Below, one piece after another: positions 57,413 to 64,000 of a stretch of 64,000 bases of DNA (its first letter is position 1; every line of letters begins with the position of its first letter). The notes beneath the pieces were generated by a model. The model ran no database searches, was not told where the DNA came from, and saw only the letters and a list, made by a program, of their open reading frames with translations. The DNA is from Actinoplanes auranticolor. GTDB lineage: Bacteria; Actinomycetota; Actinomycetes; Mycobacteriales; Micromonosporaceae. Both the position numbers and the translations under genes were made by a program. Location: positions 40,942-104,941 of the forward strand of contig NZ_BOQL01000072.1 in the NCBI RefSeq assembly GCF_018332655.1, in the 5' to 3' direction.

Positions 57413-58402
57413 GTGGCAGCACATCGGGTCACGATCTACGAGGTGGCCGAGCGGGCCCAGGTGAGCATCTCGACGGTGTCGAACGTGCTCAACAAGCCGG
57501 ACAAGGTCCGGGCGGCCACCCGGGCCCGGGTGCTCGCCGTCGTCGACGAGCTCGGCTTCACCCCCAAGGTCCAGGCGGTCAGTCTGGCCCGGCAGGGCAC
57601 CGGCCGCATCGGCGTGATGGCCCCCTTCACCTCCTACAGCTCCTATCTGCGCCGGCTGTCCGGGGTGCTGACCGCCGCGACGGAGCTGGAGACCGACGTG
57701 CTGGTCTTCGACCACGAGTCGGCGGCGCTGACGTCGTCGCCCACGCTGGCCAGCATGCCCATCCACGGCCGGCTGGATGGTCTGATCGTCATGGGTCTGC
57801 AGATCGAGCCGGGCATCGCCGGGCGGCTGCGGGAGCGCGGCCTGCCCACTGTCGTGGTCGACGCCGACAGCGACCTGTTCAGCCGGGTCGTGATCGACGA
57901 CGACGAGGGCGGCCGGACCGCCGCGCGGCATCTGCTGGAGCGGGGCCACCGCCGGCTGGGATATCTGCTGGAACGGCAGGTCTCCGACTACGAGTCGCAG
58001 GCGGTCAAGCGGCTGGCCGGGTTCCGCGACACCGCCGTCCGGGCCGGCGCCGAAGTCGTGGTCGCGACCAGCGGCAACTCGGTCGACGACGCCCGCCGGG
58101 CCGCTGCCGGGCTGCTGGATGCGGCCCAGCGGCCGTCGGCCGTCATGGCGCACCACGACGTGCTGGCCGTCGGTGTGCTGCTGGCCGCCCGGGACCGCGG
58201 CCTGCGGGTGCCGCAGGACGTCGCCGTCATGGGTTTCGACGACGGGGAGGCGGCCGCGGCGGCGGATCTGACCACGATCCGCCAGCCGTTCGAGGAGTCG
58301 GGCAGCACCGCGTTCGGCGTCCTGCTCGGGCACATCGGCGGGTCCGCGCTGCGCTCGGCGACCGTGCTCGACGTTCACCTGGTCGGACGCTCCACCACCT
58401 GA
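57413..58402 (+). CDS. LacI family sugar regulator
   Basis: A 329-residue repressor. N-terminal helix-turn-helix and hinge (VTIYEVAERAQVSISTVSNV, LGFTPKVQAVSLARQ), then a periplasmic-binding-protein-like sugar domain (GRIGVMAPF, VVIDDDEGGRTAARHLLERGHRRLGYL, AVMAHHDVLAVG, VMGFDDGEAA). GTG 57413. It lies between a CBM2-CE1 esterase gene and an esterase/ABC importer/SGNH operon, each with a LacI-type palindrome, and a near-identical box precedes the GH12 gene 42 kb away. Probably a local regulator of plant cell-wall sugar use, released by an oligosaccharide. Confidence 0.92.
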   Translation: MAAHRVTIYEVAERAQVSISTVSNVLNKPDKVRAATRARVLAVVDELGFTPKVQAVSLARQGTGRIGVMAPFTSYSSYLRRLSGVLTAATELETDVLVFDHESAALTSSPTLASMPIHGRLDGLIVMGLQIEPGIAGRLRERGLPTVVVDADSDLFSRVVIDDDEGGRTAARHLLERGHRRLGYLLERQVSDYESQAVKRLAGFRDTAVRAGAEVVVATSGNSVDDARRAAAGLLDAAQRPSAVMAHHDVLAVGVLLAARDRGLRVPQDVAVMGFDDGEAAAAADLTTIRQPFEESGSTAFGVLLGHIGGSALRSATVLDVHLVGRSTT

Positions 58403-58477
58403 AGCCCCGTTCCGTCCCGGCCCGGCCTGTTAACTGGTCGCGGGGGTCGCCGGAACGCCTGACCAGCGGTGACGCCA

Positions 58478-58529
58478 TAAAAGTGCTTTTACAAAAACTC
58501 TTGACACGGCTGACCGGCTGATGTTTCGT
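58478..58529 (+). promoter_or_regulatory. Operator and promoter of the esterase/ABC/SGNH operon
   Basis: TAAAAGTGCTTTTA (58478-58491) is symmetric except at the central pair, a LacI-type site with A/T arms. TTGACA (58501-58506) and TTTCGT (58524-58529) follow with 17-bp spacing. The box lies just upstream of -35, so the same or another LacI protein could act here. Confidence 0.65.
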
Positions 58530-58579
58530 TCGTGTGACGAACCCGTCGGGCGGCGGCGCCCGGCACCGAGGGAGTGGCG

Positions 58580-59533
58580 ATGGGACTGGCCGACGCGGTC
58601 GAGATCTTCCTGGCGACGAAGCCGGATTCCGGTGACCCCCAGGCGCCCGTGGCGCACCGGCGAGCGGCCATCCACCGGGGTTCGGACGAGCTCTTCGCCC
58701 GGTTCGGCGCGCCCGTGGCCCCGGTCGAGGTCCGCGACTTCCCCGTCGGCGACAGCCGGGTCCGGGTCTACCGGCCGGCCGGCCCCGGTCCGTTTCCGCT
58801 CTACGTCTTCCTGCACGGCGGCGGTTTCTGGCTGGGCTCCGTCGACGAGCAGGTCAACGACGCCATGTGTCACGACCGCAGCCGCCGTGCGGAGTGCGTC
58901 GTGGTGGCGGTCGACTACCGGCTGGCGCCTGAGCACCCGTTCCCGGTGCCGTTGGAGGACTGCTACGCGGGACTGAGCTGGGCGGTGCAGCACGCGGAGG
59001 AGCTCGGCGCGGACCCGGAACGCGTCGCCGTCGGCGGAATCTCGGCGGGCGCGAACCTGGCCGCCGCCGTCACGCTGCTCGCCCGGGCCCGCGGCGGCCC
59101 GCGTCTCGCCCTGCAACTGCTCGAGGTGCCGCCGCTCGACCTGACTCTGGACACCATGCGCCGGTCGGGCATCTCCGACGACTACGGCATCACGGTCGAC
59201 GACATGCGGCTCTGCGGCGACCTCTACCTCGGCCCGGCGCACGATCGGCGCGACGAGATCGTCTCGCCCCTGTTCGCGGCCGACCTGACCGGCCTGCCGC
59301 CCGCGCGGATCATGAGCGCCGAGCACGACCCGCTGCGGCTCGAGGGCGAACGGTACGCCCACCGGCTGCGCGACGCCGGAGTTCCGGTGTCGTTCGAGAT
59401 CTATCCGGGAGCGGTGCACGGATCGCTGGCGTTGACCGGCACCTGGCCGCCCGCCGCGACCTGGCAGCAGGACGTCGTCACCGCCCTCCGGCGCCTGCAC
59501 ACCTCAGCTCGTTCTTTCCCGCTCACCGCTTGA
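58580..59533 (+). CDS. HSL-type alpha/beta hydrolase (carboxylesterase)
   Basis: A 317-residue cytoplasmic esterase of the hormone-sensitive lipase family: oxyanion FLHGGGFWLGS, VVAVDYRLAPEHPFPVPLED, nucleophile Ser in GGISAGANLA, Asp in SAEHDPLRLEGE, His in GAVHGSLALTG. ATG 58580 is chosen over GTG 58574 because GAGGGAG is correctly spaced only for it. First gene of an operon with a sugar importer and an SGNH hydrolase, so it may deacylate an imported acylated oligosaccharide. Confidence 0.9.
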   Translation: MGLADAVEIFLATKPDSGDPQAPVAHRRAAIHRGSDELFARFGAPVAPVEVRDFPVGDSRVRVYRPAGPGPFPLYVFLHGGGFWLGSVDEQVNDAMCHDRSRRAECVVVAVDYRLAPEHPFPVPLEDCYAGLSWAVQHAEELGADPERVAVGGISAGANLAAAVTLLARARGGPRLALQLLEVPPLDLTLDTMRRSGISDDYGITVDDMRLCGDLYLGPAHDRRDEIVSPLFAADLTGLPPARIMSAEHDPLRLEGERYAHRLRDAGVPVSFEIYPGAVHGSLALTGTWPPAATWQQDVVTALRRLHTSARSFPLTA

Positions 59534-59554
59534 CCCGTCCACCGAGGAGTGCTC

Positions 59555-60925
59555 ATGACCCGCACCACGTCCGGCCGGCGTCCAGCCGGTCGTTCCCGGC
59601 CCCTGTTCGCGATGCTGGCTCTCTCCGGGGCGCTGGCCGCCGCGGCATGCAGCGCGCCCGGCGGTGACGCCCCGGCCACCGGCACCAGCGCCCCGGCCGC
59701 CGTCAAGACCACCTGCGGCACCGAGCCGGTGACCCTGAAGGGATACTTCGAGACCGGCTTCCCCCTGCCGAAGACCCTGGCCGACGCGTTCACCGCGCAG
59801 TTCCCGAACGTCAAGTGGGACATTCGCGAGGACCAGTTCGCCGTGATCACCCAGAACGCCCCGCGCGTGCTGTCCGACGACCCGCCGGACCTCATGCGCA
59901 TCCCGCAGATGTCGGAGCTGGCCAAGGACAACCTGCTGCTGAACCTGGACACCTACGCCACGGCGTACGGCTGGGACAAGTGGCCGGCCTCGCAACTGGA
60001 GCAGATGCGGTTCGGCAGCAACGGCGAGCGCGGCGCCGGCCCGCTCTACGCGATGGGCCTCAACTTCAGCATGACCGGCGTCTTCTACAACAAGAAGCTC
60101 GCCGCCCAGGCCGGGATGGCCCAGCCGCCGCAGACGCTGGCCGACTTCGACGCCGTGCTGCAGAAGGCCAAGGACGCCGGCATCACCCCGATCAACCAGT
60201 TCAACGGCGGCGCCACCGGTGGGCTCGCGTTCCCGCTGCAGAACCTGATGGCGGCGTACGGCGAGACCGCCCCGATCAACGACTGGATCTTCAACAAGCA
60301 GGGCGCCACCATCAACACGCCCAGCAACCTCCAGGCCACCCAGCACCTGGAGAAGTGGATCAAGGCGGGCTATCTGGCCCCGGACATCAACTCGCAGGAC
60401 TACGCGATGATGATGAGCCGCTTCATCGGCGGCAAGAACCTGTTCATCTTCAGCGGCGACTGGGAATCCGGCAATCTCGACAAGCAGATGGCCGGCAACG
60501 CGGGCTTCCTCCTCATGCCACCGGCGCAGGCGGGCGGCAAGCAGGCTGCCATGTCGGCCCCGCTGACCTACGGCATCAGCGCGAAGTCCAGGAACGCCGA
60601 CTGCGCCGCCTTCTTCCTCAACTGGGTGGCCACCGACCAGAAGGCGCGCGACCTCGGCGTGCAGGTCGGCGGCTCGCACCCGATGGGCCCGACCGACGCG
60701 TACATGCCCGCGGTCGGCAAGGACACCGTCACGGCGAGCACCCTGGCCGCCGGGGCGACGATCGGCAAGGACAACGGCGCCATGGACTTCATTGCCAACG
60801 CCACCGGCGCCATCTACGCCAAGAGCTGGACGCCGCAGCTGCAGAAGCTGGCCGCCGGTCAGCAGACGCCGCAGGGACTGCTCACCGCGGTGCAGAAGGA
60901 TTACGAGAGTCAGGTCAAGGGCTGA
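59555..60925 (+). CDS. Sugar ABC transporter substrate-binding lipoprotein
   Basis: A 456-residue family 1 solute-binding protein. Signal peptide with lipobox (LAAAAC, Cys about 31), then a two-lobe binder (VTLKGYFETGFPLPKTLADAF, DDPPDLMRIPQMSELAKDN, GVFYNKKLAAQAG, LFIFSGDWESGNLDKQMAG). GAGGAGT precedes ATG 59555. It differs strongly from the binder at 17053, so a different glycan is expected. Flanking esterases suggest an acylated oligosaccharide; inference only. Confidence 0.9.
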   Translation: MTRTTSGRRPAGRSRPLFAMLALSGALAAAACSAPGGDAPATGTSAPAAVKTTCGTEPVTLKGYFETGFPLPKTLADAFTAQFPNVKWDIREDQFAVITQNAPRVLSDDPPDLMRIPQMSELAKDNLLLNLDTYATAYGWDKWPASQLEQMRFGSNGERGAGPLYAMGLNFSMTGVFYNKKLAAQAGMAQPPQTLADFDAVLQKAKDAGITPINQFNGGATGGLAFPLQNLMAAYGETAPINDWIFNKQGATINTPSNLQATQHLEKWIKAGYLAPDINSQDYAMMMSRFIGGKNLFIFSGDWESGNLDKQMAGNAGFLLMPPAQAGGKQAAMSAPLTYGISAKSRNADCAAFFLNWVATDQKARDLGVQVGGSHPMGPTDAYMPAVGKDTVTASTLAAGATIGKDNGAMDFIANATGAIYAKSWTPQLQKLAAGQQTPQGLLTAVQKDYESQVKG

Positions 60926-60929
60926 CCTG

Positions 60930-61859
60930 ATGGCCGGACCTCTCGCCGCGACGGTGGAGCCGGTCACCGGGCGGGAGCGGCGCAAGCGCCGTCCCCGCCC
61001 GGCCCGGCTCGGGTGGCTCTTCGCCCTGCCCGCCGTCGTCGTCTACCTGACCTTCGTCATCCGCCCGCTGCTGCTCACCGTCCAGTACTCGTTCTACGAC
61101 TGGAACGGCATCGGCGCGGCCACCTGGACCGGTTTGGACAACTACGTCCGGCTGGTCACCGACCCCGAGCTGTCCGGCACGATCCTGCACGCGTTCGAGC
61201 TGATCCTGTTCTTCAGTTTCGTGCCGGTCCTGCTCGGACTGGCGGTCGCGGCGACCATCCGGCAGATCGCTCAGAGCCGGCTGGCCCTGGTCGCCCGGAC
61301 GGTGCTGTTCCTGCCCCAGGTGATCCCGCTGGTGGCCGCCGGCATCATGTGGACCTGGCTGCTCTCCACCACCGGCCTGATCAACCAGCTGCTCTCCGGC
61401 ATCGGCCTGGGCTCGCTGACCCGGGCCTGGCTCGGTGACTTCGGTACGGCGCTCCCCGCGGTCGGGGTGATCGGCGCCTGGGTCCAGATCGGCCTCTGCA
61501 CCCTGTTGCTGCTGGCCGGCATGAGCAAGATCGACAACTCGCTGTACGAGGCGGCGCGGCTCGACGGCGCCGGCCCGTGGCGCGAGTTCCGCTCGATCAC
61601 GCTGCCCGGCCTGCGCCAGGAGATCGGCGTGTGCGTCACGGTCACGGTCATCTCGGCCCTGGCCAGCTTCGACATCATCTACGTCTCCACCCAGGGCGGC
61701 CCCGGCAACGCCACCATGGTGCCCGGCCTGGAGATCTACTACCTGGCCTTCGCGGAGCGGGAGGTCGGCATGGCCTCGGCGCTCGCCGTCGCCCTCACCG
61801 TGCTGGTCCTGCTCTGCGTCCTTCCGATCCAGCGGCTCACCAGGGACGGCACCCGATGA
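60930..61859 (+). CDS. Sugar ABC transporter permease (MalF-type)
   Basis: A 309-residue permease with six helices after a basic N-terminus. EAA loop SLYEAARLDGAGPWREFRSI. ATG 60930 lies 4 bp after the binding-protein stop. Its stop overlaps the second permease gene (ATGA). Confidence 0.92.
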   Translation: MAGPLAATVEPVTGRERRKRRPRPARLGWLFALPAVVVYLTFVIRPLLLTVQYSFYDWNGIGAATWTGLDNYVRLVTDPELSGTILHAFELILFFSFVPVLLGLAVAATIRQIAQSRLALVARTVLFLPQVIPLVAAGIMWTWLLSTTGLINQLLSGIGLGSLTRAWLGDFGTALPAVGVIGAWVQIGLCTLLLLAGMSKIDNSLYEAARLDGAGPWREFRSITLPGLRQEIGVCVTVTVISALASFDIIYVSTQGGPGNATMVPGLEIYYLAFAEREVGMASALAVALTVLVLLCVLPIQRLTRDGTR

Positions 61860-62680
61860 TCGTCACCCGTCGCGAGACCCTGACCGGACGGATCCTGCTC
61901 GTCCTGCTCATGGTGCTGACCGTGCTGCCGTTCGTGAGCCTGTTCGTCACCGCCCTGCACCCCTCCGGGACCTATCCCGACGGGCTGTCCTGGCCCAGCA
62001 GCCCGCAGTGGGGCAACTTCATCGACGCCTTCCAGGCCGCGAACATGGAGCGGTTGCTGCTGTCGAGCGCGCTGATCGTGCTGGGCGTCGTACCGGTCTC
62101 GGTCCTGTTCGGCACCATGGCCGGCTTCGCCTTCGGGCATCTGCGGATGCCGGGGCACCGGATCGGTTTCCTGGTCTTCGTCCTCGGGCTCACCCTGCCC
62201 TTCGAGGGCCTGATCACCCCGCTGTACTACCAGGTGCGCGACATGGGCCTGCTGAACACCCGGTGGGCCATCATCCTGCCGCTCATCGGCCTGTTCATGC
62301 CCTTCTCGGTGCTGTGGATGCGGGCCCACTTCATCACCATGCCCGATGAACTCTCCGAGGCCGCGCGCATCGACGGGGCGAGCACCTGGCAGCTGTTCTG
62401 GCGGGTGCACGTGCCGCTGGCCCGGCCGGCCCTGACGTCGCTGGGCATCCTGCTGTTCCTCTGGACCTGGAACCAGTTCCTGCTCGCCATCGTGCTCGTC
62501 GACGACCCGGCGAAACGGACGATGGCCGGTGCGCTCGGCGCGTTCCAGGGTCAGTGGGGCACCGACATCCCGTTGCTCTGCGCCGGCTCGCTGCTCATCC
62601 TGACGCCCACTCTGGCGATCTTCCTGATCTTCCAGCGCCGCTTCGTCGCCGCTCTGTTGCAGGGCTCGCTCAAGGGATGA
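61856..62680 (+). CDS. Sugar ABC transporter permease (MalG-type)
   Basis: A 274-residue partner permease with six helices. EAA loop ELSEAARIDGASTWQLFWRV. Overlaps the preceding and following genes by 4 bp each. No ATPase gene in the operon; a shared ATPase elsewhere is expected. Confidence 0.92.
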   Translation: MIVTRRETLTGRILLVLLMVLTVLPFVSLFVTALHPSGTYPDGLSWPSSPQWGNFIDAFQAANMERLLLSSALIVLGVVPVSVLFGTMAGFAFGHLRMPGHRIGFLVFVLGLTLPFEGLITPLYYQVRDMGLLNTRWAIILPLIGLFMPFSVLWMRAHFITMPDELSEAARIDGASTWQLFWRVHVPLARPALTSLGILLFLWTWNQFLLAIVLVDDPAKRTMAGALGAFQGQWGTDIPLLCAGSLLILTPTLAIFLIFQRRFVAALLQGSLKG

Positions 62681-63570
62681 CCACCGACCACGACCGCCGG
62701 CAGTTCCTGCGCTACACCCGTACCGAGAACTGGCCGATGCTGGCCCGCCACCCGGTGGCCGCGACCGTCCACCTCGACCTGCTGGCCGGCATGCTGGCCG
62801 TCCCCGCGGCGGAGGTGGCGGCCGGGATCGAGGCCCTGCGGGCCGAGGCCGGGCGGGCCGCGGCGGAGCTGCTCGCCGACGCCGGGACGCGGGCGGCGAT
62901 CGAGGCGCTGCCGTTCCGGGCCGGAGACCGGGTCGTGGCGGTCGGCGACTCGATCACCGCCGACCGGATCGGCTGGTTCGAGGTGCTCACCGCGGCCGTC
63001 GCGACAGCCGGCCCGGGGCGCTACGGCCTGCACAATCTCGGGCTCAGCGGCAACACGACCGCCGATGTGCTGGAACGCTTCGACCTGCTGGAGGCGGCCC
63101 GGCCCACCCACGTACTGCTCATGCTGGGCACCAACGACGCCCGGCGGCACGGCCGGACGCCCGGATAGTCCATGGCCACCGGTCGCGAGACCGAACGCAA
63201 CCTGCGTGCGCTGGTCGACCTCATCACCCGCGAGCTGAGAGCCGGCGTCACCCTGATCACCCCGCCGGCCGTCGACGGACCGGCGGCCCGGACCTTCTTC
63301 GCGGGCCTCCCGTTGAGCTGGGACCCGGCCACGGTGGCCGACATCGCGGCCCGGATCGGCCGGATCGACGCCCGGTCCGTCGGCCTGCACGACGTCACGC
63401 GGGCCCATGGGCCCGGGGGCCTGCTGGAGCCGGACGGGGTGCACCCGACCCCGGCCGGTCAGCGGCTCATCCTCGCCACCATCGTGCAGCACCTGGCCGG
63501 CGCCGCGGGTCGCCCGGCCGAACCGGCCCGTTCGTCCCGCCCGGCCCGTTCGTCCGGCGCGATCGGGTGA
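62677..63570 (+). pseudogene. SGNH/GDSL hydrolase split by an in-frame amber codon
   Basis: One frame from ATG 62677 to 63570 encodes all four SGNH blocks: I GDSIT (Ser about 90), II NLGLSGN (Gly), III MLGTND (Asn), V DGVHPT (Asp/His). A single TAG at 63166-63168 lies between blocks III and V, after RRHGRTPG and before SMATGRETERNLRAL. Removing it gives a normal protein of about 297 residues with a low-complexity tail. It may be a nonsense mutation, a sequencing error, or read-through. The enzyme would be an acetyl(xylan) esterase-like protein, last in the LacI-linked operon. Confidence 0.75.
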
Positions 63571-63575
63571 AAAGG

Positions 63576-63608
63576 CTCCGCCGGCCCGGGAGACCCGGGC
63601 CGGCGGAG
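63576..63608. terminator. Strong hairpin terminator
   Basis: A 15-bp perfect stem (63576-63590 with 63594-63608) and loop AGA, between the SGNH gene and the convergent CBM2 gene. No T-run. Confidence 0.8.
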
Positions 63609-63619
63609 GGATCGCTGAC

Positions 63620-64000
63620 TCAGCCTGCGGTGCAGGTGGGGGTGGCGCCGGGACCGGTGCCGGTGCCCTGGAACCCGAACTCGGTGCTGCCACCCGCGGT
63701 GATCTGGCGGTTGTAGTCGACGCTCCGGAAGCTGACCGTCCCGGTCGTGCCGGTGTTGGTGGCGCTCCAGGCGCCGGTGACAGCGCCACCGGACGGCAGC
63801 GTCACATTGACGGTCCAGCCGTTGACCGCCGACGAGCCGGCCGTGACCCGCACGGTGGCGACGTAGCCGCCGGTCCAGCTGTTCAGCGAGACCGTGGCGG
63901 TGCAGCCCGCGCCGGTCTGCGGCGGGGGCGACGTGGTGACCGGCGGAGTCACCGGCGGCGGGGTGGTGGGATTGGTGCTGCCGCCGGCGTTGAGGGCGTT
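63620..64000 (-). CDS. C-terminal CBM2 of a secreted protein (partial)
   Basis: The last about 126 residues of a protein that continues beyond the window edge. Seen: the end of another domain (NALNAGGSTN), a TPPPVTPPVTTSPPP linker and a complete CBM2 (GCTATVSLNSWTGGYVATVR, VNGWTVNVTLPSG, STEFGFQGTG, ending PTCTAG) with its Cys pair. The catalytic domain is outside the window and cannot be named. Confidence 0.85.
   Translation of the reverse strand, partial: NALNAGGSTNPTTPPPVTPPVTTSPPPQTGAGCTATVSLNSWTGGYVATVRVTAGSSAVNGWTVNVTLPSGGAVTGAWSATNTGTTGTVSFRSVDYNRQITAGGSTEFGFQGTGTGPGATPTCTAG

Noticed and set aside
1..64000. tRNA, rRNA, CRISPR arrays and riboswitches
   Set aside because: I looked for cloverleaf-like ends, regular direct repeats and long structured leaders on both strands and found none I could support; covariance-model searches would be decisive.

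Overview
The window is high-GC DNA with dense, often overlapping genes, GTG starts, near-leaderless promoters, many TetR/LacI/GntR-type regulators and several secreted proteins carrying family 2 carbohydrate-binding modules (CBM2). This fits a soil actinomycete, most likely Micromonosporaceae (Actinoplanes/Micromonospora type). That assignment is inference from style and gene content; no rRNA or tRNA is present to confirm it.

Layout. 1-8.5 kb: the 3' end of a polyketide locus. One 2525-residue protein (carboxylate ligase-ACP-KS-AT-DH-KR-ACP-TE) overlaps a chorismatase gene by 4 bp. The chorismatase probably makes the aromatic or dihydroaromatic starter acid that the ligase domain loads. 8.5-13.5 kb: a TetR-controlled flavin disulfide oxidoreductase/membrane protein operon with three operator copies, a second TetR gene, a broken FAD monooxygenase and an acyl-CoA dehydrogenase. 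14-23 kb: a plant cell-wall region with a GH12-CBM2 endoglucanase, an EF-hand-containing alpha/beta hydrolase, a sugar ABC importer behind xylan-type operator motifs, and two CE1-CBM2 esterases. 23-29.6 kb: PaaX-like and HxlR regulators, then an ECF sigma/anti-sigma/ABC exporter operon. 29.6-38 kb: an LPXTG surface protein, a YihY membrane protein, a sugar-amine type kinase, an aldo/keto reductase with its regulator, a transmembrane Ser/Thr kinase coupled to a lipoprotein, and a GntR regulator facing a GH16-CBM13 glucanase.

39.8-48.7 kb is a decay zone. At least five genes survive only as fragments, most of them as N- and C-terminal pieces fused after internal loss: a TIR/WD40-type protein, a TetR/SDR scar, a threonine-dehydratase-like enzyme, a GH9 cellulase and a ChrA chromate transporter. 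Intact genes lie between them (TetR with two membrane proteins, DUF4142, O-antigen ligase with a phosphotransferase, YdeI).

49-64 kb returns to carbohydrate use: succinate-semialdehyde dehydrogenase, a GH120 beta-xylosidase, a membrane-anchored AbfB lectin, a LysR gene, a CBM2-CE1 esterase, a LacI regulator, then an operon of an esterase, a second sugar ABC importer and an SGNH hydrolase split by an in-frame amber codon. The window ends in another CBM2 protein. Four LacI-type palindromes (15202, 57125, 57343, 58478) suggest that the LacI protein at 57413 joins the two ends of the window into one regulon. Neither importer has its own ATPase, as is usual where a shared MsiK-type ATPase serves many importers.
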